DNA from: a bacterium | GTDB lineage: Bacteria > Dependentiae > Babeliae > Babeliales > RVW-14 | Direction of reading: 5' to 3' | DNA: 31,846 nt | Assembly: GCA_010027825.1 (NCBI GenBank) | Contig: RGUK01000009.1 | Coordinates: 1-31,846, forward strand | Shown here: positions 15,429-23,099 of the stretch, piece after piece | Layout: every line of letters starts with the position of its first letter | How positions within the stretch are numbered: position 1 is the first letter of the stretch | Program-made: the position numbers and the translations under genes | The notes under the pieces: model-generated | Databases searched by the model: none | The model's input: only the letters and a program-made list of their open reading frames with translations | Told to the model about the DNA's origin: nothing

Positions 15429-16358
15429 TTATTTAACGGCCATATAATCTAAATAGGCCGATATTTCTGGTTGTGATTTGAAAAATATGTCCGGCGCAAA
15501 CAAACTATCTTTTTTGCCTTTTCTAGTATCCAACGCGGCAAGCCAGTTGTGGCGCAAATACCGCACAAATGCTTGCGACGCGCGAAGATCGCCTTTTGAA
15601 CCGCCGCCAGCCGCAGCGTAAATGCGGTACAAAAAATTGTTCGGCTGCGATACATCTACGTCGGCTGGGTTTGCTGTTTTCCAACAACTCAGCACAGTCG
15701 CGCAGCGCAGCTCCCGCGGCCGGCAAATTATACGCTTTTTGTCGGAAACGGATTGCTGTGTTTTTGGTGACAATCCGAGATACAGCTCAAGCTTTGACGA
15801 CCGCTCAGGGCGGCGCAAGTCCACAAACCAGCGCGGGTCCAGAATCGAGACAAGCAGTCCGATGGTTGCCGCTTCTGACAACGTATGAATGAACTTTAAA
15901 GCTTTACGCGCTGGATGAAACTGATAGTAGCGCAACACCGACGCGTCGATAACGGCGTTGTTTTTTTGCCAACTATTAGCCATAGCGTAAGTAGAATGAT
16001 CCATCAACGACATATCGTGCCAACCGCCGCACGACGGCGCAGATTGAATCGTGCGCATTTTTAACAACACAAGTTTTGGATTATTAAACTCTTCGTTAGT
16101 TATGTATTGCGGGCCTGCAAGTTGCACAACTTGCAATTCGCCGCGATATTTGCGCATAAATAGTTCAGAGATAAGCTCGGCGTTATTACGGCAACCAATT
16201 AGCCGAACGCACAAGCTCATGCCGGAGATTATTGGCGACAGCAAAAATTCTTCTACTGTCTTGCCTGAGTCAATAGGCACGCCAATTCCTTTGACGTACC
16301 AGACTCGATCGTTGTCCGCAACGTGCAACTTAATCGACAACTCGTCACGATTGGCCAT
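15429..16358 (-). CDS. Hypothetical protein in recombination operon
   Basis: 309 aa from the ATG at 16358, which has GGAG at a good distance; longer in-frame versions overlap the SbcC gene further and lack such a site. No family is recognised. It contains a strand-rich first half (MANRDELSIKLHVADNDRVWYV), a Trp/His patch (PSCGGWHDMSLMDHSTYAM), a helical middle, and a charged end (LDTRKGKKDSLFAPDIFF). It lies between sbcC-like and uvsW-like genes and overlaps the former by 14 bases. A role in recombination or replication is inferred from position only. Confidence 0.6.
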   Translation of the reverse strand: MANRDELSIKLHVADNDRVWYVKGIGVPIDSGKTVEEFLLSPIISGMSLCVRLIGCRNNAELISELFMRKYRGELQVVQLAGPQYITNEEFNNPKLVLLKMRTIQSAPSCGGWHDMSLMDHSTYAMANSWQKNNAVIDASVLRYYQFHPARKALKFIHTLSEAATIGLLVSILDPRWFVDLRRPERSSKLELYLGLSPKTQQSVSDKKRIICRPRELRCATVLSCWKTANPADVDVSQPNNFLYRIYAAAGGGSKGDLRASQAFVRYLRHNWLAALDTRKGKKDSLFAPDIFFKSQPEISAYLDYMAVK

Positions 16359-18504
16359 GGCGCATCTCCGGCGGTTCAAGTTCGATAGCCGACTCAAACA
16401 AATGCGCCATACTCGACGCATGTGTAACCAACAAACACTGCAGCCCCTTGGCCGTAGATAGCGTGCGCAGTTTGTCTAATACGGGCGCCAATGCACGAAT
16501 TCTTGCTGCGTCCAGAGCAGCTGTTGGCTCGTCCAGCGCCAGCAGACCAATCTCTTCAGCAAACATGGCGTTAACGGCCACGCGAAAAGCCAACGCTAAC
16601 ACCGTTTTTTGCCCGATCGACAACCGTTGCGCAACTTGTTTACGGCCGTCAAAAAATTCGGCAATAAAAGCCGGCGCGCCATCGCTGGGCACGCGAATCA
16701 CAAAATTTACAGCAAATAATTCCAGCAGCTCGTTAATTGCTGTTTCGAGTTTCTGCAGATTACGCTGCGCAACAATTCTCGGCGCGTTCTTAAGCGCAGC
16801 CCGGACACGATCGGCTACGTTAACCCAGTCCCGAAGGCGGCTTGCCGTAATTTCTTGCTGACGCACTTCAGCGTACTGTTCTCGCACACGACGTAATTCG
16901 AAATCTAGTTCTGTTTTTTGCTGAGTTAACGTTTGACGCGCCGAATACTTTGCCTGCAATTGCTCCAGTTGTTTTTCTGCCGCGTTCGCCTGCTCGACAG
17001 CAATTTTATTGTCAGCTATTTCCGCCTGCAGAGTTTTTTGCCGTTGATCTAATTCAGTTTTGGCCGCAGAAATTGCCGCCACTTTTTCATTTGCTTTTCG
17101 AAGAATTGGCTCAATTTCTTTTTTAACTCGTTGGAACTCGGCATAGTCGTTGACGGTTCGCTGTAATTCCGTTTCACTCACGTCTGGCGGGGCTACGGCC
17201 ACAAGCTTTGCCGCTGCGTCTTCTAACTGTTTGGCCCGGGCGGCGAGCGTGCTGTCTTTACGCTCCCAATCAATGCGCCTAGCGACCTGATCGGCCAACG
17301 CTTTAGCCGCCGCTTCTTGATTTACCAACTGCGCAGACAAATCAGGAATAATTACATTTTGCGTGTTTTCCAGCTGCGGCTGAAGATCCGTTGTTGGGGT
17401 ATGGCAGGTTGGACAATGCGCAACACCAGCCGCTGTAAAAGTGGCAACAAAATTTTCCGCGTCTTTCAACTGCTTTTTAATATCTGCAACTTCTGCCGCA
17501 ACTTTGGCGATTGCGCTGTCATCGACTTTCAAAGGTTGATTTGCAGAATTTTGCAGCCGCTGAGCGTTGAGTTCGTCCCAATTAGCCTGCAACTCTTGCC
17601 GTGCTGTTTCTACACTTTTGTAACTATGCCAACGCCCCAAAGCCGTACGCGCCCGGGCCTGCGAATCTTCCTGCTCTGCCGTTACATTTACCAACGCAGC
17701 GTAATTATCGGCGTGTTCTTTTTGTTCCGCAGTTGCTGCCAATAGCCGGGCGCCGTAGTCATCAATTTGCCCTTGCAGCGTTTCTAGTTCTGTTTGCGCC
17801 CGTTGCTGCCGCTGCCACGCGCTTAATGTGTCTTGCGCTAACTTCTGCTCGGCAAGAAAAGATTCGAATGACGGCAACAAATCAATTTGCGCAGTTAACT
17901 TCTGCAGCTTATCAGTTAACTCTTTACCTTGCGCGGCCAGTTGATCAGTTGTTTGCACGATCTCGGGTATAACCAGTTTGCCCAGATTTTTGCCGACGAC
18001 TTCTTGGCATTTATCAGCTTTGGCTGTATTGAACAAACGCTGAAAAAACTTATCAGTTTCTGTCTGATTGTCGTCAATAAACGAAAAGATTTCCGTTTGG
18101 CCGACAATAATAAAGCGACTAATAAACTTTGCGTCTACGCCAAGAATCTTTTCGATACCACTCGTGACAGCTTTGTCGCCACGCGCGACCTCTGTACCGT
18201 CGACAACCAACGTGGATTGTTCTTTTTCCGGCAACAAATGCCGGCGCACAACGGCTACGTGCCCGTTATGCTCAAACTCTAAAGTAACATTCGCCGGCTC
18301 CCCTTCTTTAGCGTACTGACTAATGTTGTCAGTTTTTACGCCAAAATTGGGATTCTCGCCGGTTAACGCCCAGCGAATAGCGCCAAACAGGCTACTTTTA
18401 CCGGAACCGTTTTCGCCAAGAATGGCCACCAAACCGCGAGTAAATTCACACACTCGATGACGATGGTGCACCCAATTCCTGACTTCCAACTTCAATAACT
18501 GCAT
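16345..18504 (-). CDS. sbcC: SbcC/Rad50-type SMC ATPase (T4 gp46-like)
   Basis: 719 aa from the ATG at 18504 (AAAGGA about 8 bases upstream); an ATG at 18513 is also in frame but sits directly on that site. Numbering here is from 18513. Walker A is GENGSGKSS (33-41). A long heptad-rich coiled coil (about 170-600) is broken near residue 367 by CPTC, the zinc hook joining two Rad50 arms. The C-terminal lobe has the signature RLSIGQKTVLALAF, Walker B LLALDEPTAALD and a switch VTHASS. With SbcD it forms the Mre11-Rad50 complex that processes DNA ends; T4 gp46/47 is essential for recombination-dependent replication. The coiled coil is short compared with E. coli SbcC, as in phages. It overlaps sbcD by about 59 bases. 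Confidence 0.92.
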   Translation of the reverse strand: MQLLKLEVRNWVHHRHRVCEFTRGLVAILGENGSGKSSLFGAIRWALTGENPNFGVKTDNISQYAKEGEPANVTLEFEHNGHVAVVRRHLLPEKEQSTLVVDGTEVARGDKAVTSGIEKILGVDAKFISRFIIVGQTEIFSFIDDNQTETDKFFQRLFNTAKADKCQEVVGKNLGKLVIPEIVQTTDQLAAQGKELTDKLQKLTAQIDLLPSFESFLAEQKLAQDTLSAWQRQQRAQTELETLQGQIDDYGARLLAATAEQKEHADNYAALVNVTAEQEDSQARARTALGRWHSYKSVETARQELQANWDELNAQRLQNSANQPLKVDDSAIAKVAAEVADIKKQLKDAENFVATFTAAGVAHCPTCHTPTTDLQPQLENTQNVIIPDLSAQLVNQEAAAKALADQVARRIDWERKDSTLAARAKQLEDAAAKLVAVAPPDVSETELQRTVNDYAEFQRVKKEIEPILRKANEKVAAISAAKTELDQRQKTLQAEIADNKIAVEQANAAEKQLEQLQAKYSARQTLTQQKTELDFELRRVREQYAEVRQQEITASRLRDWVNVADRVRAALKNAPRIVAQRNLQKLETAINELLELFAVNFVIRVPSDGAPAFIAEFFDGRKQVAQRLSIGQKTVLALAFRVAVNAMFAEEIGLLALDEPTAALDAARIRALAPVLDKLRTLSTAKGLQCLLVTHASSMAHLFESAIELEPPEMRHGQS

Positions 18505-19624
18505 TAGCGCCATCCTTTATGAACTTGGAAAATTGTGCGTCGAGCGCTTTGACAGGATCCTCTGCCGCCAACAAACCGACGGCAATTCCATACTCGACAG
18601 AATTTTCAGGCAGCAACTCCGCTAAAACAGATAGCAAGTCATTGCGCCCAGATTTACGATCAGTCACCTGGTTGGCCGTGTCGCGGTCGTTGATTACGTC
18701 ACAAAACACATGCGCAGAATCGCCTATGGCAGTGATTAGCCGTAAATAGGCGTCGGGCAGTTGTTTGTCGAATTTAATCCGAATCAGCGGTTTGTTTATT
18801 TCTGCCGGCAGCTCACCATCTAGTTTTTTTATATCTGCGATCAACTTGCCCGCGCAGAGTTCGTCCAGCGTATCGAGATCTCTTACAACGTAGTAAGCAA
18901 ACCGACGTGTTTTTAACTGCACCGGCTGGAAAACGAGTTTGCGCGAATTGTTTTCCACGCCAATCACAAAAAAGTATTTCTCCGGCGTTTCTCCGATGTC
19001 TTGCATAGCTGTCGAGCCGGGCGAAAGCATTTGAACTGGTTTACCCTGTGCGTTAACGCCCTCGACAGTTTTTGTTACGTGAAAATCGCCGGCTAGCACC
19101 GTTTGCACATGATGCACGTCGGACAGCTCACATTCTGTCCGCCCCAAAGTGCCCATGAAGTCTTTCCAAACCTGATGGGTAATCAAGATGTCAGTGTCTG
19201 CTGGTACTTGCTGTAACGCGGCTTGAATTTCACCGCGCGGCAGCCAATCCAACCCCCAGACGCCAATACACGCGTCGCCGAACTGCACACCGGTGTCATG
19301 CAGATGAATCGGCCACGGATGCACGCTCAACCACGGCGCATTTCGGTCGTATTCGTGGTTGCCTTGAATGTAATACGCCCGCACATTTTTTTGCTGCAGC
19401 CGGGACAAACCCTCGCACAACTTAGCAATAGGCCGCGCAAGATTTTGTTTCTTTTCCAGAATGTCGCCGCCCATGATCAGCGGCAAGTTCTGCGCAATAC
19501 AGTAGTCAATAATTTGTTGAAAACTGTAATACGCGTCGCCATAAATCCCCGGCCGTGTTGACCATGCGCCGTCCTCCAAATGCAGGTCAGCGCAGAATAC
19601 AAACAGTGGCGTAACCCCATTCAC
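18446..19624 (-). CDS. sbcD: SbcD/Mre11-type nuclease (T4 gp47-like)
   Basis: 392 aa, GTG start with AAAGGG 8 bases upstream. All metallophosphoesterase motifs are present in order: DLH (D13, H15), GGDI (D54), GNHE (N89, H90), ITHQ (H150) and GDFH (D180, H182). This is the two-metal site of Mre11 family exo/endonucleases. The C-terminal part (about 230-392) would hold the capping and Rad50-binding regions. The gene is immediately upstream of sbcC with an unusually long overlap, which implies coupled translation and complex formation. Confidence 0.93.
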   Translation of the reverse strand: MNGVTPLFVFCADLHLEDGAWSTRPGIYGDAYYSFQQIIDYCIAQNLPLIMGGDILEKKQNLARPIAKLCEGLSRLQQKNVRAYYIQGNHEYDRNAPWLSVHPWPIHLHDTGVQFGDACIGVWGLDWLPRGEIQAALQQVPADTDILITHQVWKDFMGTLGRTECELSDVHHVQTVLAGDFHVTKTVEGVNAQGKPVQMLSPGSTAMQDIGETPEKYFFVIGVENNSRKLVFQPVQLKTRRFAYYVVRDLDTLDELCAGKLIADIKKLDGELPAEINKPLIRIKFDKQLPDAYLRLITAIGDSAHVFCDVINDRDTANQVTDRKSGRNDLLSVLAELLPENSVEYGIAVGLLAAEDPVKALDAQFSKFIKDGANAVIEVGSQELGAPSSSSV

Positions 19625-19636
19625 GCAGTAAACCCT

Positions 19637-20236
19637 TTATTCAATGCCAATTTCAGGCCAATCATTGTCTTCGTCATCGTCGTCAAACGGGCAGTCATCA
19701 ATTGGCCACAAATTTTCTGATTTTGAATTGCCGCTGAAATAAAACTTCTGCCAGTTTGTAAGCGTCGGCGGAAAGTTGTTGAACTTCGATAAAAGTCCGC
19801 CCCAACCTTTTAACGTGGCGGACGCCCCGAAATCTTCAACCGCCGCGTCATCGACTGACTGCGGATCGCCGCTAAACCAGCCGTCGTCTTTTTTGGCCAG
19901 AACTTTTCCGTCTGTTTTGAGTGTTTTCACCAATTTGAAAAACGACCACAAAAAAATATCGTCTAATTCGTCATTGGTTGGCGTGTCATCTCCGCGGCTG
20001 CGTTTTTTAATTTTGTGCTTTGCGGCTAAATCTGTCAGGCGCGCAGAAAAGTCGGTGTGCAACTGTGTTAATTGCTGCGCCATATCCGTAGCGCGCACAA
20101 CGTTTTTAACGTCTAACGCCGGATCCTGCATAATGGCTATAACATTGCGCAACAATTCAAAATCTCGACGCATTGCGGCCACATACGTTTGCACAAACGT
20201 AAACTCGGTCGATGACATCTGCTGCACATTGAACAT
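19637..20236 (-). CDS. Hypothetical protein with acidic C-terminal tail
   Basis: 199 aa from the ATG at 20236 (GGAGA 10 bases upstream). The longer in-frame ORF runs through the tRNA and is rejected. The first 90 residues are predicted helical. The middle has a basic patch (KHKIKKRSRGDD). A Trp/Gly-rich segment follows, then a strongly acidic end with DDDDEDNDWPEIG. A basic region plus acidic aromatic tail is seen in ssDNA-binding and recombination-mediator proteins, so this is a second candidate for such a role; no known family is recognised. It is the first protein gene downstream of the tRNA and stops 12 bases before the sbcD start. Confidence 0.6.
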   Translation of the reverse strand: MFNVQQMSSTEFTFVQTYVAAMRRDFELLRNVIAIMQDPALDVKNVVRATDMAQQLTQLHTDFSARLTDLAAKHKIKKRSRGDDTPTNDELDDIFLWSFFKLVKTLKTDGKVLAKKDDGWFSGDPQSVDDAAVEDFGASATLKGWGGLLSKFNNFPPTLTNWQKFYFSGNSKSENLWPIDDCPFDDDDEDNDWPEIGIE

Positions 20237-20308
20237 CGATATGTTTCTCCGTACGCTGGCGGGCTGCTGCTTTAATTTTAGCAGTAACGCCGACGCAGGG
20301 CAGCTGAA

Positions 20309-20379
20309 TTCGGGGGCTAGGATTCGAACCCAGACAAAGGGAACCAAAATCCCTTGTGCTACCGTTACACCACCCCCGA
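20309..20379 (-). tRNA. tRNA-Gln (UUG)
   Basis: 71 nt. The acceptor stem TCGGGGG pairs with CCCCCGA. The anticodon arm is AGGGA-TTTTGGT-TCCCT with anticodon TTG (reads CAA). The T arm is CTGGG-TTCGAAT-CCTAG, with one G-T pair. The D arm is GTG...CAC with a GG in the loop. The discriminator is A and no CCA is encoded. All tRNA landmarks are present, so it should be functional. A single tRNA inside an early operon is common in larger phages. Confidence 0.95.
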
Positions 20380-20540
20380 ACGCGCGGCAAATCTTTTGCT
20401 TACGACTTCTAACGCCCGCCAGGAATCAACATCTTGTTAAGCGGCGTTAGCCTCGTTGTTACAAACCCACAAACGACTGGGGTGCCGAGCGGTTGTTGCG
20501 TGACTTAATTACCGCTAGAGACGTCGGCCCGCCTGGTATA
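20380..20540. other. Intergenic spacer 5' of the tRNA
   Basis: A 161-bp gap between the stop of the 89-aa gene and the tRNA. It contains one 8-bp inverted repeat CTAACGCC/GGCGTTAG (about 20409-20451) with a long loop. I see no second tRNA: there is no T-arm or anticodon-arm pattern on either strand. It may hold a promoter for the tRNA and replication operon, but no clear -35/-10 pair is visible. Confidence 0.4.
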
Positions 20541-20810
20541 TTAGCTTCGTTTTTTTCTTTGCGCCGCCGTAAACCCTACAAACCTGCCACCGTTTTTTGT
20601 AAACAACAAGCCAGGTTTACCGCCACATTTTTTTGCAGCAAATTTGGCTACCCGCATCAAATCGTTGTAAATGATTTCGCCGGGCCGGCCGTAACGCCGC
20701 AAAAATTTACGAACAGGCAAAAACGCATCGTCAGCGCTCGGCCCGTCGGCTTCAAATGCTTTGTTTTTGTCATTAATAAATCCTCCAAAATCGAAATTGC
20801 CGGGTTTCAT
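20541..20810 (-). CDS. Small basic hypothetical protein
   Basis: 89 aa, unrecognised, starting 3 bases after the stop of the gene upstream. It has a charged N-terminus (NDKNKAFEADGPSADD), an Arg/Lys-rich centre (RKFLRRYGRPGE, KFAAKKCGGKPG) and a basic end (AAQRKKRS). Such composition suggests nucleic-acid contact, but no motif supports a specific function. The tight spacing argues that it is a real cotranslated gene. Confidence 0.55.
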   Translation of the reverse strand: MKPGNFDFGGFINDKNKAFEADGPSADDAFLPVRKFLRRYGRPGEIIYNDLMRVAKFAAKKCGGKPGLLFTKNGGRFVGFTAAQRKKRS

Positions 20811-20813
20811 GTT

Positions 20814-21920
20814 TTAAACTTTGAGCACAATCAGAGCATTTTGTCTAGGGAAAAAGTAAAATCCGCGAACAGTGTCATACCTCGGCAAATCTCTGCGCAT
20901 CAGCACTCGGTCGTGCTGCGCGTTTGCCGATGTACGTACAAGCTTACTAACGACGTAAGCGCCAGCTGCATCCACTTGCATGTCTAATACAACGAATGTT
21001 TCTGGCAACGCGGAAACAGGAAATCGAACCGACGCGCCAACTGGCCCTGTCGGCCCGCTCAATGTACCGTGTGCGGCCGACATGTCAATCACCTTCAACA
21101 ACGGTTGAAGCGCGGCCAGCTGCGCGTCAACTTTGTGAACAGGCGCCGTAAAATTGCCCAGAATACCGGCGGCAATCGCGGCCGCATTTTCGGCGGTAAT
21201 TAATCCGCTGTCGGCCAATTCCGGAGCGCCGAGCACAGCCAAAACCAACAACACAACCGGCACGTTAGTATACGTATCTTCGTCGATTAATTTGGATGAA
21301 ATAGCTGACGCTGAAACGCATAAGCACTCACCCGTTTCAGTCATGGCGATAAATTCGTCGGGGGCCGCGCCGGGTACAACCAAACTCAGCCGATCATCTC
21401 CGAGCGAACTTTTGCAATAGGCCAACGAAAATCCAAGCCGGCTGGCCAATGCCACAGAAAACTTCGCCGGATTGAATACGCGCCGCATAAGCGGATGGCT
21501 GTAGATCTCCGGCTGTTCAGCCACCGAGGGCGGCGCTAAGTCAGCATTGGCCGACAGTTCTTGGGCGATCGCGTGCAGCAGCTCAGGAGTAAGTTCGTCT
21601 ACCAGCACGCCATCAGTCTCAAGGACTTCTGCAAATAGCGCGATAGCCTCCTGCGCCACATCTACGGATGACTGTGCCAACGAGTCAGATTCAGATTCAA
21701 ACGACACGCCGGCATATTGCCACGGAAGATCGGCAACTCCGGCAATAAAGTTTGCAACCGGAATTAATGATTGATCGTTGTTGAAAGTTTTTAGTTTTCG
21801 AATTGCGTCTAAAAGCGCGCAGCACGCAGAAAATCCGGCCGGCGACTTTGAAGGATTAACCTTCCCAAAAAACGCTCGAATTTTATCCGCGAGTGTTGGC
21901 TTGTGTTTTGCTGTAGTCAT
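20814..21920 (-). CDS. Hypothetical protein, possible partner of the HTH-DHS fusion
   Basis: 368 aa, unrecognised. It starts directly at the stop of the HTH-DHS fusion gene (21921). Residues 1-160 are mostly helical and acidic. A central hydrophobic strand-helix block (VPVVLLVLAVLGAPELADSGL) is followed by Ala-rich helices, then a GPTGPVG turn and a C-terminal beta-rich part (YFFPRQNALIVLKV). The hydrophobic block is too broken by charged residues for a clear membrane segment. There are no catalytic motifs. Immediate adjacency suggests it may act with the fusion protein; that is inference. Confidence 0.6.
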   Translation of the reverse strand: MTTAKHKPTLADKIRAFFGKVNPSKSPAGFSACCALLDAIRKLKTFNNDQSLIPVANFIAGVADLPWQYAGVSFESESDSLAQSSVDVAQEAIALFAEVLETDGVLVDELTPELLHAIAQELSANADLAPPSVAEQPEIYSHPLMRRVFNPAKFSVALASRLGFSLAYCKSSLGDDRLSLVVPGAAPDEFIAMTETGECLCVSASAISSKLIDEDTYTNVPVVLLVLAVLGAPELADSGLITAENAAAIAAGILGNFTAPVHKVDAQLAALQPLLKVIDMSAAHGTLSGPTGPVGASVRFPVSALPETFVVLDMQVDAAGAYVVSKLVRTSANAQHDRVLMRRDLPRYDTVRGFYFFPRQNALIVLKV

Positions 21921-23099
21921 TTATTTTGCTTTGTCAAAAACCACGACGCAGCGCTGCAGCAAGGTTGCCGCCTGCGTCGCAATATGTCCGTGCACAGAAT
22001 GAAATTGTCCGCCCAACGCTGCAATCTGAGCTTTTGCGTTTCTCGGCGCCGGCGCGTCGTCGAGGAGTATGAACGAAAACGCGTCGTATTTTTTTTCCGG
22101 CAGCCCAGTGCGCTGCGCGATTGTCATAGCGCGGGCAAACAAATTCAAAAACCGCGGCCCAGAGCCCAAAGCTATGCAGACGCCGCCCGGCTCACCAAAA
22201 AACAACCGCAGCTGTTCCGCAAACACCAATAAATCGATATACGCGGCCGCGCCAATACTCGCGCCAGATTCTGCGCCGTGTAACCCGGGCCAATAATGAT
22301 CCAAGATTTCGCCGAACTCGGGATGCACTGTAAACGGTATTCCGCGCTGCTTCGCCGCCATCACAATGCTTTCCGGCAACGCTCCGCCCCATTGCGCCAC
22401 AGCTTCGCCCATGCCGATGCCGACGTTTGCGCCAATTTTTGCCAGTTGCGCTTTATTACGCGTGGGTTTAGACGGAGCGTCCAGTTCGACAGCCGCGGCT
22501 GTCAGCCCAACACCGGTTACATAATTATGCGCAATTAAATTGTTGATAATTACGCGCGCGCCGGATTCCAACGCAGACTCTGCCGCCAGCAAATACACCG
22601 GCTTTGCCGAGGTGCGTGCACCTATAATCGCTCGGGCTGCGCGCTTAATCGACTTTTTGGCGGCAACCGGAGGAGGCGGGGGCGGCAATTCCGCAGGTCT
22701 TTTAGGCGCAACGCCAACGTAGCTTTCCACTGACAGCAAAGAAAAAGAAGTCTCTAAAACCTTAGGCAGCGACAACGGCGCAATGTCGTCCGGCAAATCC
22801 GCCGACAACATCGGGCCGATGCCGCACAATAGCCACTCCGCGCGCACATTTGTGAACATGATTATTTGCGCTAGAAACTTAAGACTAACGCGCGTCGCAA
22901 ATCGTAGGGCGCGAATGACATGGCCGGTTTCCATGCCAATCGTGGAAGAAAAAGCGGAAAGGTCGCCGCCAAACAAGTAATCACAAACGTATGCAACCCG
23001 CTGCTTAATGACGTCCGGGTTCGTCAGCATCCGGCGCGACTTGCGATTCCGGCGCAACACATGCGCCCGGCGCATCACACTCAATTTTGTTTGGCGCAT
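21921..23099 (-). CDS. XRE-type HTH fused to deoxyhypusine-synthase-like domain
   Basis: 392 aa. GGAG 7 bases before the ATG supports this start even though it lies 95 bases inside the upstream gene. After a basic leader, residues about 28-97 look like a phage-repressor HTH. They contain LSAFSSTIGMETGHVIRALR and end VRAEWLLCGIGPML, the usual exit of CI/XRE domains (compare EWLLTGEGPM). A Pro-rich linker (PPPPPP, 139-144) follows. Residues about 168-392 match from memory the bacterial deoxyhypusine-synthase-like family: VGIGMGEAVAQW, RGIPFTVHPEFG, HGAESGASIGAAAY and GGVCIALGSGPRFLNLF. True DHS transfers aminobutyl from spermidine to eIF5A; bacterial relatives make or modify polyamines. The catalytic Lys segment (WGK) of eukaryotic DHS is not seen. 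The role is unknown. Confidence 0.7.
   Translation of the reverse strand: MRQTKLSVMRRAHVLRRNRKSRRMLTNPDVIKQRVAYVCDYLFGGDLSAFSSTIGMETGHVIRALRFATRVSLKFLAQIIMFTNVRAEWLLCGIGPMLSADLPDDIAPLSLPKVLETSFSLLSVESYVGVAPKRPAELPPPPPPVAAKKSIKRAARAIIGARTSAKPVYLLAAESALESGARVIINNLIAHNYVTGVGLTAAAVELDAPSKPTRNKAQLAKIGANVGIGMGEAVAQWGGALPESIVMAAKQRGIPFTVHPEFGEILDHYWPGLHGAESGASIGAAAYIDLLVFAEQLRLFFGEPGGVCIALGSGPRFLNLFARAMTIAQRTGLPEKKYDAFSFILLDDAPAPRNAKAQIAALGGQFHSVHGHIATQAATLLQRCVVVFDKAK

Noticed and set aside
20157..20390. 77-codon ORF and N-terminal extension of the 199-aa gene through the tRNA
   Set aside because: The reading WCNGSTRDFG...LGSNPS is the usual translation artefact of a tRNA, and the extension of the 199-aa frame also crosses the tRNA.
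20400..20530. Second tRNA upstream of tRNA-Gln
   Set aside because: Only one 8-bp inverted repeat is found; anticodon and T arms are missing.
21000..21060. Collagen-like GPTGPVG repeat in the 368-aa protein
   Set aside because: Only two triplets; too short to be a collagen-like region.
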